Part shown: positions 29,421-40,300 of the stretch, in pieces | How positions within the stretch are numbered: position 1 is the stretch's first letter | Layout: the number at the start of each line of letters is the position of its first letter | Source: Epithemia pelagica | Lineage: Eukaryota > Bacillariophyta > Bacillariophyceae > Surirellales > Surirellaceae | Direction: 5' to 3' | Assembly: GCA_946965045.2 (NCBI GenBank) | Contig: OX337229.1 | Span: 3,162,001 to 3,226,000, forward strand | Length of the DNA stretch: 64,000 nucleotides | Position numbers and translations under genes: made by a program | The notes under the pieces: generated by a model | Told to the model about the DNA's origin: nothing | Seen by the model: only the letters and a program-made list of their open reading frames with translations | Database searches by the model: none

Positions 29421-30743
29421 TCAACTACTCTTGTAGTTGAATAGATTAGCAACCACAATGGTGGTGTCGTCGATGACCTGTTCTTCGTGCATCCACCGTG
29501 TCGCAGCTTCAGTGACCAAAACATCGACGGCGTCGGTTGGACCGGCCTGTGCATCGACAAGCTCCACGGTTTCTTGGTTGTCAACGAACTCCCACAAACC
29601 ATCGGTCGCAACAACCAAGAAGCGATCCGTTGCTGGATTCAATTCGTACTCCGTAAATTCAGGATCAGAAATGACACCGGCCGAGTGTGCAACCACATCG
29701 CCCAACGAACGACTCATGGCCAATCCAGGGATGTCCATGTGACCCAACCACACACGAGGAGGTCCATCAATTCCATCGTCGTATTCAACGGCGAAAACAC
29801 GACCACCGCATGCTAAGATACGCTCCTTCTCCTTTGGCGTGTCAGGCTTGTGGTCGAACGTAATATCTTGAGCAACCAGGCGGCCATGTTCTTCTTTCGC
29901 CATGATCACTCTAGAATCTCCGACATTAACGCCTGTCAAAGTATTTCCGCGCACAATTGCCATGGAGAGCGTCGTTCCACTAAACTCAGAGTCGATACGG
30001 TAGTTTCGAAGCATGTTGCGTTCGACCTTCGCGATCGCGTCGGAGCACGATTTCTTAAGGTCTGTCGTCCACGTAGGATGATTAAGCAACTCCGGGATCA
30101 ACTGGTCACGGAATGTTTGAGATACACCATCGCCATGTTCACCGTGTCCGTCCAACACACACAGAACCAAAGTGTTTGTACTGGGATCGTCAGCCATGAT
30201 CAAGGCATCCTGGTTCTTTTTCCGAGGATTGTAAGGAGCGTGTCCCTTCTTGGAGACACCCGAATACTCTGTCACAGCACATCGCACTGCTGACTGAAAC
30301 TTGTTTTGATGCGGGGGATATTGCTCCGGTTGTTGGACCGGTTCCTCTTGACGCGTATTAGCGCCTCCGTCAACATGTTCCGCCGCGCCAGAGCTTCCTG
30401 TTACTGTCAAACGGCGGCGCATCTTCTGGAAAGGTTTACCAATGGCTCCCATCTGTTAAACATTTATAAAGAATGGATGTTAGAACAAAGTGTCAAAAGA
30501 AAGCGCCGAAATATGATCAAGACGTAAGGCACAGGTATACGCAGAATGATGAATGACTTATTCCCTGCGAATGCAGGATAGGCCCGGCCATGCACCACGA
30601 GAACCCTCAAGCTTAGTTGAGAAACGTACCACACCCTTTGCGCCTGGTTCGCCTTTTCCCTTTGATTGACGATGAGGGGTCTTTTCGTCTTGATCGCGGC
30701 GGCCATTGGAATTCGATGAGTGGTTCATTTTAGACACGTCCAT
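29421..30743 (-). CDS. PP2C-type protein phosphatase
   Basis: The catalytic exon 30452-29421 codes 343 residues. It holds the PP2C metal and catalytic motifs in order: VLDGHGEHG, GTTLSMAI, GVNVGDSR, DHKPDTPKEKERI, AMSRSLGDVVAHSAG, VVATDGLWEFVDN and DDTTIVVANL. PP2C enzymes are Mg/Mn-dependent Ser/Thr phosphatases; the target here is unknown. A GT-AG intron of 177 bp (30453-30629) can join an upstream exon 30743-30630 in frame, adding 38 basic, hydrophilic residues (total 381). That acceptor AG lies immediately before the ATG at 30452. The downstream ATG could therefore also be the start, with the intron lying in the 5' UTR. Confidence 0.88.
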
Positions 30744-31909
30744 TTCCGTTGTTGCGTTTTTACCAAACAATAGACGCAATGACCACACGAGTTTACCGCA
30801 ACGTAGACCACCAAGCGAACTTTAATCCGTTGTCTGTCCAGAAGAGTTGAGCAATTCAAAGAGGAGCAACAGATTTACTATGCCGATGAAGCTTGCTTTG
30901 CATCAAACATCCATTTATGACCTCAGGTGGGGGGCCCAATGACCTCAGGGAAGGACCAGGGCGCACCTAAAGCGACAGCTGAGCATGAAATACCCAAACA
31001 CCTTGTTAACCGTTGCCCGAATGCGGCAAATCGTATTTTCTCCTTCTGTCTATATTGTAAGGCTGACCCTTAAGCCTCTACGAAACGTGGAACGATGACT
31101 TCGTCGCACCAGCCTGCCTCGTACATTTTCCTTCACATTGGCGTATCGCTGACTGTCGAATATGAAAGACAAATTGGAATGTAATACAAATATTGTACTC
31201 GTAATATCGTTCTACAATATCGTTTCAGCGCATGGCGGTTTGGGTACGATTTCCCGACTAGTCCAGCACGCGCGCGCTATGACGATCGATCGCCAATCCT
31301 CTGCATAAGAAGAAGAGGGACTGGCACTGGCACCCCACCTCTTGTGACTGAACTACCTAATAAATAATTATAGAAAATGGGATCGGCCTATAGTCATACT
31401 CCCAAGCAAGAGCGACAAGATGACCTTCCAAGTCGCGTTTAAGCTCTTTCTATCAGTTGTTGATGAATGATGGGAAAGAGTCATGCGCGACTACACTAGG
31501 TAGTAGTCCCCGCTGAGGCGTTTCCAGTGCGAACCCGGACAGTTTTTCATGGTAGCTACCCTAGAGCTAGACTCTACCATACTGCCCCCAAACCAACTCC
31601 AACCTCCAACTCCTTTCCATGAACATTACTCTCCTCCTCTCTATTAGGAGTAGGATACTCCTAACTCCTAATACTCCTATACTCCTAGGAGCAAGCAACG
31701 CTACTGACGATCCAGCACCCAGCCCATCGAGTGTCGGAATTTACGCTCTCCATATCCATGGCCACGGAAAGTCTAATCACAGAAGACTTAACTAGGTTTG
31801 CAGTTATGGTTCTCGCCTGAAACTTCACAAGCGGAGAAGAAATCACCAAACCAGGAAACGAAAACAACGTCAACAATCACATGAATTTCTATCATTTCTC
31901 TTATCCACT
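30744..31909. other. long intergenic region between PP2C and Rab5
   Basis: About 1.17 kb. It includes the PP2C promoter and the Rab5 3' region. At 31620-31690 there is a dense cluster of tactcct/aggagta motifs, similar in type to the patch near 18.9-19.3 kb, perhaps remnants of the same dispersed repeat. A short direct repeat of atgacctcagg lies near 30917 and 30939. No ORF of interest and no RNA gene were seen. Confidence 0.4.
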
Positions 31910-32701
31910 TCAGCAGCAGCTTGATTTTTCCTGGGTTTGTGGGAGAATGGGAAATGCCTCTCGTTCCGGCTCCGGTTCGTGCTTGGGCAACTTTTTAGCA
32001 ATCTCAACAAAAAGTGCCTTGACATTATTGGCGTTCTTAGCCGACGTTTCCAGATGCAAAAGTCCATTTTCAGATGCGTACGCATTCGCTTCTTCAAATT
32101 CCACCTTACGCCGACCTTCTAAATCAGCCTTGTTTCCTGCCAGAGCAATAACAACGTTCGGGTCGCCTCTTCGCTGCAACTCCTTCACCCAGCTCTTGGC
32201 GCCGGTAAAGGAATCCGGATTAGTGATATCATATACAACAATTGCGGCGGCTGCGCCGCGATAATACATGGGAGCCAAACTACGGTAGCGCTCTTGCCCT
32301 GCGGTATCCCTGTAAATGAAAGAAATTCCGGTTGCTTTGTTATCAGAAAATTTTCTCTGTCCCGTCAAATGATATGAAAAGAGGGCAACATGAACCTACC
32401 AAATCTCGAATTTCACTGTGGCATCGTCAAGTTGGACTGTCTGGGTCAAGAACGCAGCTAAAAAGAAACAACCAATAATATCAGCAAGGAAATCGCAAGG
32501 CAACCCACAGCGAGACAAAAGAAGTGCATCAGCAGAGGAAAATCAATTGAATTTACCTCCAATTGTAGGTTCCTGGAATTCAAAGAACTCATCTCGCACG
32601 AATCGGACTACCAAACATGATTTTCCAACTGCTGTGTCGCCCAATAAAACAAGCTTGAAATGATGAATTCGGCTGTTCGATGATGCAGCAGGAGTGGCCA
32701 T
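31910..32701 (-). CDS. RAB5: Rab5-type small GTPase
   Basis: Three exons (32701-32557, 32457-32400, 32309-31910) with GT-AG introns of 99 and 90 bp give 200 residues. G motifs are complete: GDTAVGKS (P-loop), [11 protein letters not shown] (switch I with Rab5-type sequence), [20 protein letters not shown] (switch II), GNKADL and [14 protein letters not shown] and WVKELQRRG are also typical of Rab5. The C-terminus is SSCC, the double-cysteine prenylation site. Rab5 controls fusion and maturation of early endosomes at the cytosolic membrane face. A functional link with the AP-2 mu gene elsewhere in the window (endocytosis) is plausible but positional proximity is not evidence for it. Confidence 0.95.
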
Positions 32702-33259
32702 CGTAAATCACTCAACTAGAAAGACAGAGTTGGTTGCGAATTGATTTCTGTGTCGAGGACTGTCAAGCTTTGATTGTCGATCGACGAGAATGCCACAGCG
32801 AAGTATGGATTATGAGTATATTCTTTTCCGAGGGCGAATGACACCAAATCCCCCCTGTCGTATATCAGTTCCTTTTCCCTTCGTGAATGCGTAAACGCGT
32901 CGGAAAACTCCGGGGACGTAATCTCCAGCCTTCAGAAATGCGTTTCATATGAAAGCGTGTAAAAGAAGAAATGATGAGAGGGTTGGAGTTTGCTTCGTGT
33001 TGGGAATGCTATGCGAGAATGAGTCTCACGACTCAGTCGAATCACGAGATGTGTTCGATCCGGTTCCGTTCCAACAGCTTTTTTCTTCCTACTATAGAGA
33101 CGATATTACTTCAACCAGGGCTCATATGAATGACAGAGTGTATTTGTAGTTGTACTAGAGAAGCTCAGGAAGTAGAGTCATCACAATCACAATGATTGCT
33201 ACGGATAAGGATCCGATATCAAGTTACGGCGATCATAAAGTGCAAATAGAACAAGAATA
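32702..33259. promoter_or_regulatory. divergent intergenic region between Rab5 and the CWC21/SRRM2-like gene
   Basis: About 560 bp between two divergently transcribed genes. It should hold both promoters. Short ATG frames such as 32949-33149 show no recognisable protein features. No repeats or RNA genes were seen. Confidence 0.4.
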
Positions 33260-34849
33260 ATGTACAATGGCATAGGCCTTCGTTCAGTTCGTGGGACGGC
33301 GACTTCTGGTCATGTTCAAGCGAATCGTGGACATGTTCGCGCCAACCGAAGGCGGCAAGTTGTGGCACATCATCAAACAACTGGGCAAACCGCAGGCCGA
33401 AAAATCATGAGCGCTGCGGCAAAGTGGCAAGGAAACCGGGATATTCAACTTCACCACTACAAGAGACGTGTAGAGAATGAACTTTTGCTTCTAAGAGAGC
33501 GCTTGGAAGAGGAGAACATGCCTATTGACGAAATTGAACGAACAGTAGAAGAAGCGCGACAGGAAAAGCTGAAAGCTTTGGTAGATGTTCAGGACTCGAG
33601 CATAGAAGAATCGAAGGGCGAGGGGGAAGTAGGCTTGCTCGGTGATGGAAGCACTGTTGATCAGACGCGAAATACACGATGGAAAAATTCTAGAGATGGT
33701 CGTCATTCACCTCCAAAAGGATCGAGTTTGTCAACCAATACTCACGTCCAAGCGTTGCAGAAGAAAGAGAATATGGAAAAGGTTGCTCGTGCTTTTGGAA
33801 TTCAAGTGGAGAACCATATAGAAGGAAAGGCATTTGATTTGGAACAACAACGAGAAGAACGAAAGCAGAAGGAAGCGGAAGAAGAAAAGAAACAAGCTCT
33901 TTTGGCAAAAGCTGAGCGCAAAAAACAAAGGGATCTAGTCAGAGCCGCAAGAAAAGAGAAAAGGCGACAACAACAAGCAAAGTCGAAAAGCCGACGGAGG
34001 CGAAGGTCTCGAAGTCGTTCGTATAGCTCTGACAGCCGGAGTTCGTCGTCGTCAAGCCGTGGTAGCAGCTCGTATAGCTCTGACAGCGACAGCCGATATT
34101 CTTCCAGCAGCACCGGAAGCTCGTCGTCCCGATCTTCTTTGAGCAGTCGTTCCAGTTATTCAGGTCGCCGGAGAGCCAGTGGCCGTCAGAAAGCCAGGCA
34201 TGACTCTGATCGGAGCGCTAGTCCTCAATCACACCGAAGATCGATATCTAAGAAACGGGAAAGGTCGTGGAGTCGATCGTCTGGTGCTGGAGACAGTAGC
34301 GGTTCTAGACGAGAGCGGTCTCTCAGCAGAGGTAGGTCTCCCGAGCAAGAAAGGAGAGATACAGTCGGCGATGTCCGCCGCTCTAGCCTCGTACGGGAAC
34401 GCTCAGAAGACGAGCAGGGTTCACATAAGAGGACTTCACGCAAAATTCAATCCAAACGTCGCCGGTCGCCATCTCGTAGTGCGTCACCAGATGATCGAAG
34501 ATCACAGACAGAAACATCGGAGCGCGGAGCTAGTGGAGGAAATCGCATCCCGGCGGATAGCACACACGGTGCAGAAAATTTCTCTGAACGAAAAGAGAGC
34601 AGACGCCAAGCTAAGAATGATGTCGTGTCCGGACGACCACAGGATGACTCTCGTCGACGGTCCCTGTCGCGATCCCAGTCTCCATATTCGTCGGACTCCG
34701 CCAGTCGACGTTCGCGACGGTCCTCTCGCAGTGGGTCTTACTCTCCCCCACGCCGACGTCCTCGAGAGGAAAAGAGGATCCGACGATCGCGACGGGGCCC
34801 GTCGGCCTCCTCAGGTGAAGATAGAAGCATTCCTTCTAAACGGAGCTGA
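33260..34849 (+). CDS. SRRM2: CWC21/SRRM2-like splicing factor with RS domain
   Basis: A 529-residue intronless protein. It begins with the diagnostic CWC21/SRm300 start (MYNGIGLRSVRG...GHVQANR). Residues about 50-105 form a cwf21-type helical hairpin (LHHYKRRVENELLLLRERL, MPIDEIERTVEEARQEKL). A charged coiled segment follows (175-240), and from about 240 to the end there is a long Arg/Ser domain (RRRRRSRSRSYSS and similar). CWC21/SRRM2 sits at the catalytic centre of the spliceosome next to Prp8 and stabilises exon positioning. The RS domain likely makes it a nuclear-speckle protein regulated by phosphorylation. It is divergent from Rab5. Confidence 0.88.
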   Translation: MYNGIGLRSVRGTATSGHVQANRGHVRANRRRQVVAHHQTTGQTAGRKIMSAAAKWQGNRDIQLHHYKRRVENELLLLRERLEEENMPIDEIERTVEEARQEKLKALVDVQDSSIEESKGEGEVGLLGDGSTVDQTRNTRWKNSRDGRHSPPKGSSLSTNTHVQALQKKENMEKVARAFGIQVENHIEGKAFDLEQQREERKQKEAEEEKKQALLAKAERKKQRDLVRAARKEKRRQQQAKSKSRRRRRSRSRSYSSDSRSSSSSSRGSSSYSSDSDSRYSSSSTGSSSSRSSLSSRSSYSGRRRASGRQKARHDSDRSASPQSHRRSISKKRERSWSRSSGAGDSSGSRRERSLSRGRSPEQERRDTVGDVRRSSLVRERSEDEQGSHKRTSRKIQSKRRRSPSRSASPDDRRSQTETSERGASGGNRIPADSTHGAENFSERKESRRQAKNDVVSGRPQDDSRRRSLSRSQSPYSSDSASRRSRRSSRSGSYSPPRRRPREEKRIRRSRRGPSASSGEDRSIPSKRS

Positions 34850-35048
34850 TTATGTTTACAATGGTGCTGGTTCGCTATCCTATGAGAGGAACTTCCCTAT
34901 GGACGTCCTTCCACCAACCCCAACCCTAGCTATAGTGACATTGTAGACACGCAAGCTTGAGAGGGTGGACGCACGCATCCCTACAAAACGATGGAACATA
35001 CCGAAGCACCATGAATTCCGCGATAATGGCGAGATAACGAACTCGTAA

Positions 35049-35812
35049 GGCTATCTCCACCCGAGCCCCGCTATGCTGACGTATTGGGGCTTTCTGATTG
35101 ACCTCGCTATCCGGATAGCGGATTAGCGGAGCCAAAGGGAAATAATCTCCACGATCTCCGTTAAAAGAACGCCGCTATCTCGCGTTGCGCGTACGCATTG
35201 CGCATATACCCTCTCTTGTTTCGGTTAAAAAGGGGTGCGGCTTGCGGAATTCAAACAAGACAATTAACGAGAGCACAAAGCATAAACCAAAGATGGAGGA
35301 CTCGTTGTTTTCCCTCTTCATCGTTGACTGTCATGGTGAATCATGTTGTTGTTCATGGCCATGTAGATGTAGGTTGTAGGTTGCAGTCCAATCGTCCTAT
35401 TGTATTCCCTCTCCGATTTCCGATTGATTGTTTGATAATCGAACAGATTGGATGATGCATTTGTTTGATTGTTGCATTCCTTCCGATCGTGATCCTCGAA
35501 TCATCTTGCTGTGCATGGTTCTTGTCCCATTGTAGGAAGTAGGGAACACAACAATGGAAAAAGAGATGGTAAGCGATCGTCACAAATCAATACGTGCCAT
35601 TGCCATGTGACAAGAGAGATACTGTTGGCAGCAGACGTTATTTTTTTTATGCCGACGGTTATATTTTGCTCCGCTATCCGCTATTTTTCCCGCTATTCGG
35701 GGCCCCAAATAGCGGCAAAAATAGCGGATAGCGGAGCTGTTTAGCGGTTAGAGGAGATGGTGGAGTTCGATAGCGGTTTTTGGACCTTTAGCGGCCCCGG
35801 GTGGAGATAGCC
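35049..35812. mobile_element. 764-bp MITE with 15-bp inverted repeats and TAA target duplication
   Basis: The ends are perfect inverted repeats ggctatctccacccg (35049-35063) and its complement (35798-35812). taa flanks both sides (35046-35048 and 35813-35815). A 3-bp TNA target duplication and GG-starting inverted repeats fit the PIF/Harbinger (Tourist) group. The interior has many copies of the palindromic core tagcggatagcgg and related gctatccgcta strings toward both ends, with a non-coding centre. No transposase is encoded, so it needs help from another element. It lies in the space upstream of the DHHC gene. Confidence 0.85.
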
Positions 35813-35959
35813 TAACACGCCTATCTCTTGTGATTTGTGATAGGTGATGGTAGTAGGAGTAGAGGGCAAGAAGGGGAGCCCTCAAAAGATTCGCCTCATT
35901 CATTGAGGCACCCCCAAATAACGCTGATATCTAAACAATGAGGGACTGCTTCCGAGGAA

Positions 35960-37240
35960 ATGAGCATACCAACAATGGTACATTCAACAAACCGGCGAGA
36001 ATCAGTTCTTCCAGAGACTTGGAGGGAGTTTAACCGTGCTCTACGTTCTCCACAGCCGTTCAATCCTTTCGCATGGATTTTTAGACTTGTTCATGGTGTG
36101 ATTGACCATATTTTCGTTTCCACGGGATGTGCCGATTTCTTTGCGAACAACGAAGTCCTATGCAAACTATGGAGACCCTGTATTCCACTCCTCGGAGTTG
36201 GACTTGTCGTCGTAGTTCTTACATCTTACTTCACCTGTCTACGAGGCGTCGTAAATGAGCGATGGTGTTGTCCAACGCTTACAAGCAGTAGGCAACAGCA
36301 TTGTCAGAGTTGCAGATGGATAGCACTGCATGATTTCCTTGTATTTTACTTGACCGGCATGATTCTGTTTCACTACGTGAACACAGTAATGACATCTCCG
36401 GGGGTAGCGCTGACCGATCGACCTATGTCATCATGGAAAGCTATTAATGGTCAGGGTGGTACATTCGGACTGAACGTCTTTCTCGATGAATCGGTCGAAC
36501 GAAATCGAGTCGCTTTGTACGGACCATTTCAACCGAGGAACAGCGAAAGTCACGAGCTCGGGTCTGTTGTATATTTTCCCAGCACCGAACCCTCATATTG
36601 TGAGAAATGCCAAATTCTTCGTCCACCTAGATGCCATCACTGCAGCTTTTGCAACCGGTGTGTCCTTCAGTTTGATCATCATTGCATCTGGGTCAACAAT
36701 TGCATCGGTTTCAACAATTACCGTCATTTTTTTCTGATGATCTTCTTCTTGACTGCTGCTTGCTGGTACGGTGCGGCTATTCTCTTCAAACCTTTCTACG
36801 AACCTTTGAAACAAAGAATTGGCGAAGAAGGATGGCGCTGGTTTTATTCGAACCAAACAGGATTCCTCAATCCACCTACTCCTATCCGTCTAATCAAAGA
36901 GTTATACACAGGGACTATTGCAGTGCAAACAATTACAAATCTTGTCTTCCCGCTCTTATTCGGAGTTGCTCTTATGACTTCTGGACTCTGTGCGTTTCAT
37001 CTATTCTATCTTGCAAAATCCCGAACAACATTGGAGCACAAAGTTCTCTTGGAAGGAACCATTCGTTCGATCTTGCGAGAACAAGGGAGGTCCGCCGACA
37101 CCTCTATCGTTAATCCGTACGACAACGGTTGGCCACGCAACGTTCGTCAAGTTCTAGGTCCGAATCTGCTCCTCTGTCTTTTGCCGATCGCGGTCAAGCC
37201 TCCAGCACCCCTCATACCGACTTTGGAGAAGAATCGATAG
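35960..37240 (+). CDS. DHHC-type protein S-acyltransferase (palmitoyltransferase)
   Basis: A 426-residue intronless protein. Four membrane segments are visible: about residues 73-93 ([17 protein letters not shown]), 115-135 ([15 protein letters not shown]), 255-275 ([20 protein letters not shown]) and 325-350 ([23 protein letters not shown]). Between the second and third lies the zinc-binding catalytic domain [15 protein letters not shown]...[15 protein letters not shown], with the DHHC tetrad intact. After the fourth span comes the TTLE motif (SRTTLEH) and a PaCCT-like [10 protein letters not shown] segment. It transfers palmitate to cysteines of membrane proteins, probably at the Golgi or endosomes. 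The start is the ATG at 35960; the MITE ends 147 bp upstream. Confidence 0.93.
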   Translation: MSIPTMVHSTNRRESVLPETWREFNRALRSPQPFNPFAWIFRLVHGVIDHIFVSTGCADFFANNEVLCKLWRPCIPLLGVGLVVVVLTSYFTCLRGVVNERWCCPTLTSSRQQHCQSCRWIALHDFLVFYLTGMILFHYVNTVMTSPGVALTDRPMSSWKAINGQGGTFGLNVFLDESVERNRVALYGPFQPRNSESHELGSVVYFPSTEPSYCEKCQILRPPRCHHCSFCNRCVLQFDHHCIWVNNCIGFNNYRHFFLMIFFLTAACWYGAAILFKPFYEPLKQRIGEEGWRWFYSNQTGFLNPPTPIRLIKELYTGTIAVQTITNLVFPLLFGVALMTSGLCAFHLFYLAKSRTTLEHKVLLEGTIRSILREQGRSADTSIVNPYDNGWPRNVRQVLGPNLLLCLLPIAVKPPAPLIPTLEKNR

Positions 37241-37349
37241 TCAATAGAGCTCAACCGTTTGTCTCCCAGTGGATATGTCCCATTGTACATTGGGTCGTAT
37301 GTCTTGAACAGTCCTCTTTTGTATGTACGAAAGAAGCAGCCTGGTAGTA

Positions 37350-40300
37350 TTAAGACACGCTCCTGTTGCTGTGGCTACCGCTTACCAAACTGTTGCTTCG
37401 GCTGCGGGTGACGGAAGAAGTTGAGTCTGAGGAAAAGAAGAGGAATCGCAAAAGCCATTTAACTCCAAATGGTCCGTCTCTATCCTGCACTCCCTCACCC
37501 AAACGTTCAAAAGTGTCACTTTTCGCGTATAATAGGGCTTTCCACCCGTTCAGACGAATTCGATATGTGTCGTTTCGCCGATCATAAAACTCAACCTTTC
37601 CTTCACCAAACTCGGTAGATACATCTTCACCGACTGCCGCTTTCAGGGGGACTAGAATACAATCGGGTTGCAGGTAGCATACCATACCCATACCAGACGA
37701 CGGGACGGTGACAATATGAACACCAGTTGTTGGTTCAACAGAAGCAAGCGTTCCTGAAATGCCCAGACTGGTCAGAACAGGGAAACCTTCTTGGCAGCCA
37801 TAAGCTATCCGAATTCTTAAATCATCTTTTCGTAGGTATGCAGTGGGATGTCTCTTGTGAGCAAGCGGCCAGCTCGTGAGGGAAACGTCATAAAAACCAT
37901 CCTCAGGACGGAACGACTTGACCACTCCATATCCATACTCGGTGGACACGGCAGCGCCATCTTCATAATAGCGTTTGAATCTGGGAGAGGGAGGCGGTTC
38001 CTTCTGAACAAGAAATGGCTCCAAAAGGCTACGAGATGTCGTTACAATACTTCCCAACGCTGAGAAGATCGACGGGTGGTCCTTTGACTGTTGTTCTTTC
38101 CAGAGTTGGGCCGTCTCAGGCGTACAATACAACACTGGGCTTGAACCATCGGCCAACTTCCATGACTGAAGAGATATTGCAACAGTTTGGTATTGGTTGG
38201 TCTGCCGAATAGGAGTGTCCAGCTTCGATTTCTTTGGAGACACGATTGGTCTCACAACTGAACCCGAACCAAAGGAGGTGTTGATCTTGGTACCCTCAAC
38301 GTACGGGAAATCGGGTTTTTGTTCCGTTGTCTCGGTTAAGGCAAGGCTCTGAAGGAGAGACTCCAGCAGACCTTTCTGAATGGGCCGAATTTCAGTAGTT
38401 CTTATGTACGCGGTAGCGTTCCAACCAAGCATTGCAACCACGGCGATATTGGGGTCTTTTCTGTATTCCAACACACGCGCGAGACCATACGGTGTGGTGC
38501 ATTGTTCTCCAACAGGAACTGGATCCCTTGATTCTGTCGTGGGGAAGAATGAGAACAGAGACGTCCGTTTGTCCACTTTCGGTAATACGGGTGGGGTGTA
38601 TTTGGTGATGGATCGTCCTCCAATCCAAGCTTTCACGACTTTAAGACTTTCGCCCGTATCGTGGTTCTCCAAGGTTTCCGGTTGCTCAGACGAGCTCGAA
38701 TCAGCAGATGCCTGCGATATGTAGTCGTCATGTTTCCCCACTTCTTGTTGCGAGTCCTTTCCATTCTCACCATTGTCATCATCGGCTTCGTCGTCCTCAA
38801 GAACGGTCTCAAGAGTTTTCGGTCCTTGTCGAATATTTTTCCTCGACTTCACAGTTTCTTTGGCCACTGCGTTATTGTGTTCTTCCGCTTGACTATCCAG
38901 TGGTCTCCAATCCAGTTCAACATGGTATAGATCAAAGATCGGGTCGAAGCCACAAATAACTGCGATACCGTAGGGAGTCCGTACTTTCTCACCATCTGCC
39001 CAACGGCGTTCTGCCCGGATAAGTTCGGCAGGAGAACTGCCATGCTTTTCCAAGAGTTGGTTGGCCCGCCATACGGCCTGGTTGAGCTCAATTCTACGAT
39101 CAACTTTCGAAGAGTCCGATGGCCACTGTTTTATGTGCTTAAAGTCTTTCACAGCATCCACACAGATCCTCCGAAGTCCCTCCAGTCGAATCAAGGGTGG
39201 ATACCGTGTAGCAGCATGGAGCGCTGCTTCAGGATACGTCCGGAAAAAGAAAGGTCTAAACTCCTTCTTCTGCCACCGCTCTGGGGCATATCCATATGTT
39301 TTGGGTATATCAGTCACAATCTGAACGTAGAGAGCCTCGAATTCGTAGGGAAAACTATCAAACATCAACTCCCCTGCTCGAACATCACCCTGTCCATTGT
39401 CGCAAACAAATACATGCTGAAATTCAGGATAGATCGATACAAACCGGCGGAAGTTGTCAAATTTTTTCTTGGCCAAGGGTTCAAAGTCATTCGTCACAAT
39501 ATAGGAACTTCCTGAGGCCAAATCTCCCGCCAACAAGCTCGGCATTGTGTGCATACCGCGTCGTCCATCCTCTCCCCTTGCTCGCAGTTTCTCAAATTTC
39601 GCATAGTTGGCTTTTTCGCTCATATCCTTGTACACATGAGGTCGAGCCGAAAGAAAAACGAGGTTCCCGACACGGTCATCCGGCCACTCATCTGGCCCGT
39701 GGATTCCCAGATCGAGTTCCCGATAAAATGCCAACACTCCGGGGTATACCGTTTTTCTAGAAAACCGTTTGTCAACACCCGCTGGGTACATTCCACCGCT
39801 GCAATACAAGGTATCGTCGACGTCGGAAAGTACTTTTCTCCATTGCATATCAACGAGTGCTCTCCAGCGCCTTGTCCCCATCTGAATGTTTGTTTGCTGT
39901 ACCGCAGCTTCTCGTCGAATGTGTCGTAAAATATCCTGCCTCACAGCCTCAGATCGGATATCGTCATAGATTAGTTTTGGCATGCAAAAATAATCACCCT
40001 TACTATCGGTCAACGTTTTCAATTCGGATAGATCATCTTGGTGCGTATTGAGAATAATGTTCCTTACCCAGTTTTCCGCTTGTGGGTTTGCTCTTAGCTT
40101 TAAAAGCTGAAGTGAATGAAGTAGGATAACTCTACTGTACACTGTCAAGATTGAAAGTCTTTCAACAGCCAGTAGATTGATGAGCTCTGTTCGATGCTTT
40201 CCATTAAAGTTTCGATGGTCCTTGATCTTGTAAAACAGCAACCCCAGTTTCACATGAGAGACGAGGTAGTTGAGTGCCCGTGGATCGCATTCTTCAAAGA

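Noticed and set aside
34179-34946. 255-codon frame inside the RS domain of the CWC21-like gene
   Set aside because: Alternative frame of a repetitive Arg/Ser coding region; the main frame has family signatures.
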